NCBI RefSeq assembly: GCF_964204645.1
Contig: NC_134027.1
Span: forward strand, 10,156,485-10,220,484
Length of the DNA: 64,000 bases
Direction: 5' to 3'
Source: Tubulanus polymorphus
Lineage: Eukaryota > Nemertea > Palaeonemertea > Tubulaniformes > Tubulanidae
Part shown: positions 22,001 to 32,500 of the stretch, piece by piece
How the letters are laid out: every line of letters begins with the position of its first letter
How positions within the stretch are numbered: position 1 is the stretch's first letter
The notes under the pieces: generated by a model
Databases searched by the model: none
What the model saw: only the letters and a program-made list of their open reading frames with translations
Told to the model about the DNA's origin: nothing
Made by a program: the position numbers and the translations under genes

Positions 22001-23349
22001 AGTATCGAAGCATGTGCATATTTTGAATGATAACGAATGAAAAAGTTTCACCGATGAGCGATTCAACTCCCCCTTAAATATGGGCCCGCACTGTACTCAA
22101 AACTCAGTACACCTAATGATGACTAATAGTCTTTAACCTGAACCTAGTTAGCCGCTCGACTCTGCATATTATACACACCTCCTTTTGATCTGTCTTTCAT
22201 CTTCATAAACTTCTCGACGATTTTCATGTGGGGCTGGTTCTTCTGCGCTTTCTTGCGCCCTCGACGCGCAGGACTCTTCTTCGGCTGCGGCTGCGGCTCC
22301 TCTTCTTCCGCGGACGACGACGCCTCGACGTCTTCATCAACATTTTCCTCCTCTTCAGCGCTACGATCGTCGTCCTCAATTTCACCGTCTTCTTCATTAT
22401 TTTCCTCATTTTCTTCCGCGTCCTGTTCGTCTTCCTCTTCTTCTTCCTCTTTCTCATCCTCCTCCTCCTCCTCCTCTGATGACACGGCCGCCGCTGCGGA
22501 CATCCGCCGCCGCTTTTTCGTCGGACTTTTGCGAGCTTTCGGCGACGTCGGCGCCCTTTCGATCTTGATGAACATTTCCGTATCGCTGTAGCGCGGATTC
22601 GGTTTTCGTATACGTTTGCTCGACGGTTGCTCGCTAGACGGCACTTCGATCACGACTTCTTGCTCAAAGCCATCCGGGTCGGATTTCACCTTTTGCACGA
22701 TGTATTCCTGCTTAACGATCACCGGTTTATCCTTTATCTGTATGACGTTGATATGCTTCGGGTTGTTGCTCTTTTTTCGCCGAGTCGTACGCTCTTGCGA
22801 AACGGGTGCGACGACTTCGGTCGCCGCGACCGGAAGTTGCTCTTTGCTGACGTCGTCGACGACTCCGTCGATGAGCATACGGATGTCCTCGTTGGGCATG
22901 CCTTTCGGTGAAGTATCGTCGTTGGGTTCAATTTTTTCAATGCCGCCTCCCCCCACCGTTGAGTAATCGTGATCGGGAAGCACATCTCCGCTTGACAACT
23001 GTAAAAAAAAAAAAAAACAGAAAATGATTTTTTCTCAATGGATAACAGACTCCTTAATCGGTACTTGTTAACTCGGAAAACTACTTGAAATGGTGAATTT
23101 CACAAAGATTCTTTTTGGTGAGTCTTTCCATTGTGAACTAGATGAAATTTTCAGTTTATAAACCCCACAGCCAGTCAGTCAGGGCAATCACGACTTCAAG
23201 TTAAAAAATTGTTTGAAATTTACGTCCGTCTAATCTTCATTGATAGGATGGGTTGGATTTAAGAATATGATTAACTTTTTAACTAAAACATAAGATTTGA
23301 GCAAGGCCATTTCAAACTAAGCGCATACCTTTTTATCTTCTGATGCCAT
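19054..23349 (-). CDS. C2H2 zinc-finger protein with acidic N-terminal region
   Basis: Five coding exons join in phase: 23349-23329 (MASEDKK), 22998-22179, 21729-21628, 21528-21406 and 20618-19054, giving about 876 aa. Residues 8-280 are low complexity: a Lys/Arg cluster near 170, a Glu/Asp run at about 181-241, then an AT-hook-like ARRGRKKA. Exon 4 encodes an isolated finger (CGIC...HLMNEH). The last exon encodes eleven more, two of them C2HC-like; three share the helix word GNLNVH. A second acidic patch and a Val/Thr/Gln-rich tail follow, resembling an activation region. It is almost certainly a nuclear DNA-binding regulator, but I do not recognise a named orthologue. The 102-nt third exon is set by phase: a donor at CAGG|GTACG is the only one that joins exon 4 in frame. 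Several long frames on the plus strand over these exons are shadows. Confidence 0.88.
20674..20839. mobile_element. Tc1/mariner-like MITE
   Basis: TACAGTCAACCCCCGATATA at the left and GGGAGGTTGACTGTA at the right are inverted ends bounded by TA. Inside, GGCGGTATATCAGGGGTG and GGCGGTAGGCAGGGGTGG repeat the terminal motif, so the element can fold in several ways. It lies in the zinc-finger gene's last intron, about 55 bp from its final exon. Confidence 0.7.
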
Positions 23350-23481
23350 CTCTATTATAACCAATGACTAGTCTAAGTACAAATCTGAAAATGAATCGAC
23401 AATACATAAGAAGATTTAACTCATATAAGTGATTTTCTAATTAAATTCTTCAGTCTTTTGGGGCTCGTCAGAATTTTTTAC

Positions 23482-23725
23482 CTTCTCTTGAAATAATACG
23501 TCCTCGAAAATCTATTTGCTACGATCAATTTCTTGCCTTTCGAGGTATTGTCAGCATGTAGTGTTGAATTTTACCGCTCGGACCGACACCGGAAACCCAC
23601 CACTGGCTGTTTTTTGCGCGAGTCTTAATCGCTTCACCCTCTTCGAAAAATGAATACAACAGCAATAAAATCACATTCACCATAATAACCCGAAAAATCT
23701 AATCGGCAATAGCGTAATAATCCTG
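23482..23725 (-). other. Probable 5'UTR exon of the zinc-finger gene
   Basis: A strong acceptor (a T-rich tract ending TTTCAG, minus strand) precedes 23725 and a donor AAG|GTAAAA follows 23482. The coding first exon has its own acceptor (TACTTAG) at 23373, leaving a 23-nt leader before the ATG. None of the three frames of this exon runs through openly, so it is non-coding or carries an upstream ORF (23525-23683). Confidence 0.5.
23525..23683 (-). CDS. 52-codon upstream ORF
   Basis: Reading minus from ATG at 23683 to TGA at 23525 gives a 52-aa peptide: a hydrophobic start (MVNVILLLLYSFF), then EEGEAIKTRA, SQWWVSGVGPSGK and a basic tail. The tryptophan pair and the Gly pattern faintly recall an SH3-like barrel half, and the start recalls a short membrane anchor. 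It lies wholly inside the inferred 5'UTR exon. It could be a regulatory uORF, a small independent protein or chance; I do not recognise it. Confidence 0.3.
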   Translation of the reverse strand: MVNVILLLLYSFFEEGEAIKTRAKNSQWWVSGVGPSGKIQHYMLTIPRKARN

Positions 23726-25096
23726 CTGAAAAAAAAATAGAAAGAAGTATCAGGCTATCATATCTTGACAAAATTCATATCTTTTCATAGTCAATGTAAG
23801 TTTCAACACATGAGACACAATCCTTTAGTCAAATAGCCAGATTTTGAATGAAATGTTTGAGATTGATTTAGGAATGGCGTGTTTAATAGGATAATCATGA
23901 TTGTAATTATTAGTATTGGGGGTGGTCGGCGATAAACAAAGTTCTAGCATCTTTTGTTGGTTCAGTGAGTGACATAAAGGGTGCTGCACTGCCTACCATC
24001 ATCTTCTCTGAGCATCTTCAGCCATTTCCAATGACAGGGGCAATGAATCTTGAAGAGAACACATTTGTAAGAGGCTCGGCGCTATAATCGGAGGGTTGTT
24101 GGCCCAGGAAATCTTTAAAATCTCGAATCATATTTCGTGCTTTATGATTGTACGGTTGAAAGGCTTGTGAATTGAGTTTAAAATGCTTGTGAAGTTTAAA
24201 ATTTGTAATCTTTCAAAGGAGTCTGTGCCGAAATTTGGATAGGTACGCCTGCACGATGTCAATGCGTTACATCAGCATGCATAAAATTCGAGCCGCAGCG
24301 GCAATCCCAAAGACATAAAATCGAGATCGAAATGAGAGTAATGCATAACTAGGAATAGCATAGGGATATGAACAAGCTATCTTAGATATAGAACTAATAG
24401 CCTTTAATAAAATTTGATTTATTAATTGTGTAGTGATTTGATATTTAAATTGAATTGGATTATATACACTCAGACTCAGTGCTGGTTGTTGCCTGGGCCA
24501 AAAGAATTTCAGAATTTCGACCAGAATCAAAGATTCTACGGCCGAAAACCGACCAGCAACAGCAAATATAGAATCAGTAGAATATCGAGCCGGACGTCGA
24601 ACAAAAATTCGAGCGAGATTCCAGCGTGAAACGCGTGATATATTTACCAGATTTTCAACATATTTTAGCGGATTTTCCTTGAATTTAATTTTAGGGCAAT
24701 TGTTCGCGCCGGCTGTAACGAATATTCTTCACAGTCTGTTTTTCGAAAGTTTGTTCTATCTTGATTTCTGTGTTTAACACTTTGCGGTAAGTGGATCAGA
24801 TCCTTCTGAGTCTTATGCCGTGGAAGGAATTTGGTGGTCTTTCTTCGTCGTAGCGCGGCGTAGGTTAATTTTGTAGGGACCGACTCATAATAACAATAAT
24901 AGCTGCTTATGAAATGTTGCGTTGGATGAGCGAAATAGTTGAAAAATAAATTAAGATTACTGGTTGTTTTAAGTTAAGAGTTAAAGTATGAATAAAATTT
25001 CTAGCTAATATATCTAGGGTATTTGTTATTTCATGCTGTAAACACTTTGAGATGGGCCCTCAATGCCTTTAAACGGGTGTTTGGTTTTCTCACTAG
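23726..25096. promoter_or_regulatory. Divergent promoter region, zinc-finger gene and COA4
   Basis: The zinc-finger gene (minus) and COA4 (plus) are transcribed away from this 1.4-kb stretch. An acceptor-like CACTAG abuts the COA4 ATG and a strong donor GCG|GTAAGT lies at about 24785, so a COA4 5'UTR exon probably ends there and the promoter is near 24.5-24.7 kb. No TATA box is evident. No coding sequence was found. Confidence 0.4.
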
Positions 25097-25493
25097 ATGG
25101 CAGCACCAACTGGTCATAATTGGGACACTGCGAAAAAATCTCTAAACGACGATGACGAGGATACGGATCCGGTCGAGGAGATGATAAAGAAAACGGGATG
25201 CCTCGAAAAACATTACGACGTTATGGTAATTGCCCTTATCACACTTCTAACTTTCCAGCGTTTTAGTCCGACGTCACTAGGTGGCGCCATATTACGGTTC
25301 GAAGCAACAATAAATGATCCTTTCGGGCCGGTTCCTTTCCTCCACTGCTCGTATGATAAGACGTATCTTTTCTTTTTTCTCGCTATAGGAATGTATGGCT
25401 GATCACAGAGACTGGAGAATATGCCAAACACAAGTTACTGCTTTCAAAAAATGTATGGCTGATTACCATATGAAGTCAATAAAAAAGTCTTGA
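25097..25493 (+). CDS. COA4: COA4 (CHCHD8), cytochrome c oxidase assembly factor
   Basis: COA4 is a small twin CX9C protein of the mitochondrial intermembrane space, imported by the MIA40 oxidative route and needed for complex IV assembly. Two exons, 25097-25225 and 25389-25493, give 77 aa (87 in human). The coiled-coil-helix signature is complete: GC-LEKHYDVME-C across the exon junction and C-QTQVTAFKK-C in exon 2, each with exactly nine residues between cysteines. HNWD and DPVEEMI near the start match the vertebrate HTW and DPLDQLI. The basic tail KSIKKS ends the protein. An acceptor-like CAG/TAG site touches the ATG, so the 5'UTR is probably in an upstream exon. AATAAA at 25728-25733 is a likely poly(A) signal. 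No N-terminal presequence, as expected for MIA substrates. Confidence 0.95.
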
Positions 25494-26504
25494 TAAAGTT
25501 TCCTGAATTAAACTTTTTACATTTAGTTTTTCTTCCTGAATTCTTTTTAACAGACAAGTTGATCGCCTCTTTCCTGCTATAGCGACTGTTGATAACTGTT
25601 CAACTGGAATCCTCGTGATAACTGACATGACAAGACAGAACTTCCAACCATTGGTAATTTCATCAAGAATACTTAATTATCCTTTATTGGAACTTATTTA
25701 CAACACACATACATTTAATATTTACAAAATAAAGTTTCTTTCTAGAAATCAAAGTTCATTATGCTTAACACCGACGTACCAATCTAAAGTATATAAAGTA
25801 CATGAAATCGATTTAAATTTATTGCATTCGTTCGGATATAGATGTTCAGCATGATGAACTTTGCTCTTACCTGGTGGATGAAACGACGACTCAACAAGGT
25901 TAAAACCTACCGTGAAATGACAGTCAACTCCTTTCTGAGTTCCAGTCTATTGGGACATAAGTGAATTTTTACCAAAATCTAGAGTAATTAGCTTGATTTT
26001 TCAACTCAGACTCAAATAAATTATTATGACCTAGTAGCATCTATTGCTTGAACAAGCTACAGTTGCTCAAAAGTTGGTTAGAGGTAACCAGTGGATAGTC
26101 GACACTGTGACTGTCATTGTTACTATGGTATTTATCCACCAGTTATCTTTAACCAACTTTTCAGCAACTGGCCCCAGGATGCTGAATTTCAATTGCTATC
26201 AAATCTTACCTTTCTAAATAAACGCCTGCACCAAAGGATCCTCGTTTCAGAAAATATGAGAACGATTCTTATTTAAAGATTTACCTTATTTACTGATTGT
26301 AAGTTAAAATATCAAACCAGAAAGTTGACGCAGGTCAGTGAAGCTTAAAACTTAGTATTTCGCAACGTAGAAAACGTTCAGCAGTCAAATATACGTTGTA
26401 GATCCGTTCCGGTTTTAAAACTTAATGTTGACTGAGTTTATAGATGGATCGTATGGTAGGCGGGCTTTTGTATAAAGTATCAGTGTCGACAATCGATAGT
26501 CGTA
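25494..26504. other. Convergent intergenic region, COA4 and ZC3H3
   Basis: This stretch holds the COA4 3'UTR, a foldback MITE at 26060-26170 and, on the minus strand, the ZC3H3 3'UTR. No coding sequence was seen. Confidence 0.5.
26060..26170. repeat. Foldback MITE
   Basis: Inverted arms of about 37 bp: CAGTTGCTCAAAAGTTGGTT on the left and the complement, AACCAACTTTTCAGCAACTG, on the right. The arms continue through GGTAACCAGTGGATA. Total 111 bp, non-coding. Confidence 0.75.
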
Positions 26505-29500
26505 CTAGGGAGTGTCGAGAAAAATGGGTCGAATCCTTAATGGAACTGCAGAAGTAGATCTTGAGGCTAAAAATATACAAGCAAGTTTATTCAGCTACCG
26601 GTGAAAAATGTACAGGGTACAGCCGACTCCTACCGAATCGGATATGACCAGTTGGATAACCGCTCGACTCTTAGGAAATACAGGGGCGGATCTAGGGGGG
26701 ACGTCGGGGTGTCCGGACCCCCTCAACTTTGAAGTGCCCTCAAAAATGTCACCCCACAAAATTTTTTTGACCAAGGTTTTCCAGCTATAATATTTTTTCA
26801 ACGCATGAAATGACCGAAAGCACCCCCTAAAATGTTGTGGAAGTATCCAGAGTACGTGGTGGTTCGTAAAAAGTGCCCCTTTCTCTCATTGGACACCCCC
26901 CATGGAAAATCCTAGATCCGCCCCTGAAATACATAACATCCAACTTACCGGTTTCTAATTTGGACGTTTGTTGAAGCTGGGATGACGAGTCATTCAGTGA
27001 TATATACGACGGTTGCTTCGTTAACAAATGCCGCTTTTTTCCTGCAGATGTTTCTTCCTCCGTAGTACTAGCGTCGCCAGTATGTCCTCTGTGCACCGAG
27101 CTATTGAAATACAAAATTGTTGTTCTATGAACAATAACTGGAGTTTTCAAGAATAGTTTCTAGCAGTAAGGCATAAGCAAAAGGTAGCACTTTGCAGCAC
27201 TATTGGTCGAGATAAAGTAGCAGGCGCTGATTCAGGGGTCTGCTCAGCTATCAAAAATTTTTAAAATCATTTTCTTGAAAGGAATGTACTCAAGACAAAG
27301 CGGGCGGACAGTACCACATATTCGGTACCAAATCAGCTTATGTTTGGTCAAACAATATGCCATGTAGGCCCCCTATCATTAGAGATTTTAGTCGGCAGTT
27401 AAGTAGCGCGTAGCAGACTTGCTACATTGTCAGCGAGTCAATGTGTGTGTCTTAGTGACCTGTACTTACGCAATAGTTTTGCTCGAATCTGCAACTGTTT
27501 TACCACTACTGACAGGTACGCGTGTTCGTTTTTGAAGATGGACCATTCGACACTTAGCTCCTGAAGAACATTTGCCCTTTTTCCAGAAAGTCGGACAAAT
27601 CAGCGTGTGTTGCTTTTTGCACTAAATGAAAAGAAACATCGATTAAAATCTTCGTTCAGACTGAATCGGTGTAATTCCGAAATATTCACCTCATCGCCGA
27701 GTGCGCAAAATCCGTCGATGAAATCATCGCACACTTTAGCACCTTTGTTGACCTTCACATGAAGATAAGGACAGTTGTCATGGTTACAGACACCGCGTAG
27801 GAAATACGAACACACGGGCATCTTGCCTTTTGAGACGGTGTGAGAGAACGGACAGTCGGTCACCTTACACGTTCCACGTAAGAATCTACAAAGCAAATCT
27901 ACACGTTTTACAATCTGTACCAATTAGGGAGCAGTGACTGACCTGGAATCATTTACAGTCAAAAAGTCCTTTACAATGCCACTGTTGGGATCGATGGAAA
28001 TATGGCGTTATAACCAATATTGGCGTTATGAAGATTGGTATTTTCATTGAATTTGAGTAAGATTTGGCGAAAAAATGTTCTACGAAAAATTTTGGCCTTA
28101 ATTGAAAAGTGAGCAATGGCATGAAAAAGGATGGCATTGTAACAAATTTGACCGTAAAGCAATATAACAGTACCTCGTGCAGATGGCTACTTTGGTCGGG
28201 TCATGTTTAAACGGACATTTGTCGCCGCGGTTACACTTTCCGAAACGATTATAGAACAAACAGTACTTGATTTTTACTTTCTTGTATCGCGCGGCGGTCG
28301 TTTGCGCAATACTCCGCTGAATCGCATGACTGTAAATAAACAATTAAACATCAAATGGTAAATGCTTAAGTTCATCTGCCCATCTGTGGCCTATATTTTA
28401 CTATACTACTGAAAACTGACTGAGCTAGGCCACCAGGTGATTTCCAAGTAAAGTTGAAAGAGACATTAGTGCACAAGCTAGCATTTGGCTAATGTCATTA
28501 TTTTTCAACATCTAGGACAGGTTAATATTCGGTTCAGTTCTGAAATAAAGTTCTTTTCGACACAGAACTTCGAAAACATTCCATCAGGTAGAGCCGTAGA
28601 GTCTACAGTCATGAACACACCAGTTCATTCGCTGTTATCAGTTTACCTAGCACGAAGCCTATTTTGTGTCGTACTGGCCTTCACTAATGTACCAGGCTTC
28701 GTTTGAATGTACGTCACGCCACCAATATCAACCCGCGATATCTTTTTACGCCGTTTCGCCAAATCCTGTAGTTTACCAGATTTCGGTCCTTTAAGCAAAT
28801 AAAATCAAAAACTGGTATGCTACCGCAGTTTCGCACTCAGGACCCAGTTCCACAGTTGTGAGTTAAGGTTTGACTTAGTCTAGTACTTAGCCGTCGTTCC
28901 ACGAACAACATTTTGTAGGGAACCTATAACACAACTGGTATTCAGACCAAGTTTTGACTCAGAGTTAACTCATCGAAAATGAACTTATTTTAACTCAGAG
29001 TCAACTCTAACAGTGGAACTGGATCCAGAATGTATATTTTTTTATACATGATCCATTTTTCATCAATTATAATTAAAAGCCAAAACAACAAACTGTTGTA
29101 AGGTCTAAAGAAAAATATCCAGACATGACTTCCAGATGTGATCTATCTTACCACCGCTGCTACTACCATCAACCGCGAGACCTTTAGTCGGACTTTTATG
29201 GCTGTTTTCACCAGTAGTTATCCTCTGTAATGTTTTACCAGCTGGATCCATACGAAACTTCACACCTCGCACTGTGACTGTCTTCATCTTAGCCGTTGTC
29301 ATCTCTGTTATCATATCAATGAAAAGTAAAGCATTTAGAACTGGAATTTTGAAATTTTTTAATTGAAATAGCTACAGTAGTTTTCGTCAGCTGCTAAAAT
29401 TAAAAAGATTGAAAATTTTTTAATTCTAATCATGGGAATTCTTCAATATATCAGGCCATCATTCAAGAAACCGTTTACATCATTCAATCTGTAGAGGCCT

Positions 29501-32500
29501 AACTTACAGGTATAATCATCAGGTTCAAAATTTGTTTTCCAAATTGCTGGGATGTACCATCCTATATCGTACTGCTTATTTTCAACCGTGGAACTTCTGT
29601 GCAACTTACTTTTGATCACAAGTGCGTTCGTTTTCCGCGCAGGTTTCAAAGGCTTCACCTTTGCCGGTGACTGAATAGCCGACTGTTTCACCAATTTAGT
29701 ACTATTCGACTTGTACAAATATCCATTGATCATAACGTACTTTTTCATGTGACTCTGTTGGTTGTTCAGGGTATTTTTTTCCTTCCTATTCGATGCAGTT
29801 CGCCTTTTGAATCAATCAAAAAGAAGAGTTCATTCAGTCGTTTTTTTAATTCATCAGCGTATGATGGGCGATCATCCGACTAATCAATTGATTGTACATG
29901 TATGTACATACCCGAGAATAGAAGAATAGATAGCTAGCTCTATGTCTTCCATTGGTCTCGATGGAATTAATAAAATCAGATATCAAATTGATCCTCATCG
30001 TGATATATCATTCAGAGATGCTAGGGCCAAAGTACCAAAATTCCGGAATTTAGAACGGGGGTCTTTTTGTGTTTTTGCATCGCCGGAAATGCGTTCTAGA
30101 GCGATCTGGGTATCTGAAAATACGACGGCAGACATTCGTTGTGCTTCACATCCCTCGCTGCTTATGCCGCGCGCTATCCGGGTGACGAAGAATATCTTTT
30201 TTCCCGCAACTACCGTATTTGACCTGGTCTTTACAAACGACGCAGTACGCCACACCAGCTAAGTCTAACTTACGAATGTAGTTCGATAAGTAGTCCCCAT
30301 TACTGTCCTTACACTCTAGCCAGTGCCAGTTAAATTCATTTTTTATACCGCTGTCAATTGCCCTTATATCGGCCGACTTCCGACTGACAATCTTTCCGTG
30401 CGTGCTCATTTTGCAGACCGTCCCGCTTGACAGCTGCAGGCAAAAAGAAAGTTACAAAGCTGCGTGCCTCAGGACATAGCACGCACATGGTAATAATTAA
30501 GATGATATTTATTAGATATCATCTTAATTAGGCCTATTACCACGTGCATCTTCACATTGTTGGCCGTCAGCAGGACGATGTACAACGGCGCGTAAAGATA
30601 ATTGACTTTTAATTGGAAATGGCGTCACAACAGTGGCGCTCCGCCTACGCACGCACAGATACCACAAGCACACATATATACATTGTAGCAGAATGTCCTC
30701 AGAAACAGAGACCAAGGTAAAATAACACAGAAGCGACGACGAGTACAAGCAAACGAACGCTTTTACGGTGCGTGCCATTACTGGACGCCGCGAGGAATTC
30801 TCACCCAATTTCCGGAATTGACATCGGCGATCCTAAATTTCCGGAATTCCGGATATTTCCGGAAAACTAGCATCTCTGATCATTCGGGGAGGCCAAAATT
30901 TAGGTTCGGCGCAAATACAATTTGAACACTGCTTAATCATATTTCTTCTGAGGGAAGGTAACAAAAATGTTCTTATAGGACTTTCAAGTACTTACTGGAA
31001 TTTTCTAGCCTCCAGGTCGGATTTTCCAGCCAGATTGAGTTTGCGCAGTATGAACCGACTCGCTACATATCCACGGACCGACCTTGACGCCGATTTCGAT
31101 CCAAGCGAGTGAAGCAACTCCCTAGAGCCTAAACTTGATACTAAACAGTGACGTAAAGAATTGAAAATATTAAGAATATTACTGACATGAAGTTGAGAGT
31201 ACAAACGAACCCCTTTTTTCTCTTGATTGATAATTTATACTATCAATTTTCACAGACCACAGGTATTTAAAGGGTAACTGTGCACAGTAAAATATCTTAT
31301 ATATCTAATAATAAGTTTGAAACCTATAAAAAGACATTTTCGCTACAGCAGAAAAGCATTTTATGTAATATTTTTTCTAAAAATAAGGGTTTGGTTGAGT
31401 CCATGGGGGCCCGCTGCCATTTTCTCCACCTAGAAGCGGATAGATATAACTATGATCACACTGACAGCCCAGCAGGAGTATTTCAATCACGATTTTCAAC
31501 TGAGATCTTCAATGAGTGTATCTTTATGTGTTGTACACACTCGTGTGTGTGATGGGCCAGGACTACGTCATCAATGTTTACATGCCTCACTTTGGAGTTT
31601 GAATGGTAGCTCTCATCTGCTGTAAATTAAACTGGTTGTTTATGAGTAAATCAGTGAGAATTTGAAAATTCAACTAGCATTATGCTAAACAGCAACAAGA
31701 GTAGAAATGAATGGCATATTGTAGTTTTGCCAGTGCAGTTCCCCTTTAAGACCTTTATTTATTTCTTACTTCATAAGTCGATGATTTCATCGCCGATCGA
31801 AAGCTAAAACCACCGCGACTGCTTTTACTCACCTGGTTTTCTTTGAATCGAGTATTTCGTTTTGATCAACAACATAGCCACGGACGCTCGCCGGCGCTTC
31901 GCACTTTCCGGCTGACGACGTACGAGTTTGTAGCGAGACACTTTATCGGCCGCTTTTTTCTTCGTCGTTATTCTATCTTTCGGCTTTTGATCGGCGTTGA
32001 CGTACTTCATCGAGTACTTCGACTTGACTATTTTCACGCGCGGCGATACTGCTCGAGTTTTGACGCAGCGTTCGTTCCGAAGTCTGATATTTTTCGCCCG
32101 CCCATCCGCCGAAGCGTCAGTCTTATGTTTCGTCAGAGATATCGCCCGCGCATTTGTTTTCCTATCGCCGAACGAGGAAATTCCCGATGATGATAAACGT
32201 GGCTGTGTAGAGTTTTTTTGAGATGACCAAATGGCATGACTAGAAGCGTAGTTTGTCGACGCTGACGCGGCTTGACGGTTAGACAATGACGTCGAGGTGT
32301 GCGTGTCATTTTTTCTGCTGACAGACACCTGTCGGGAAGATCCCCTCGCGATCGGAGTGGGTACGTAATTGTACTTTTCAATTTTGGACGCGGCATGGTT
32401 TTTCGCGATAACTGATTGACTCGGACGGCACAAATCTAACGGAGTTGGAGTATAATCTTGTTTAGTAGAAGTTGAATATTGCGAAGCCAAGCCAAGCGTT

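Noticed and set aside
22226-22966. Plus-strand Ser-, Leu- and Phe-rich frames and other minus frames across exon 2 of the zinc-finger gene
   Set aside because: They read the acidic GAG/GAA-rich coding tract in the wrong frame or strand.
29942-30262. 106-codon plus-strand frame within the hAT-like element
   Set aside because: It is opposite to the BED-like minus-strand frame and lacks motifs.
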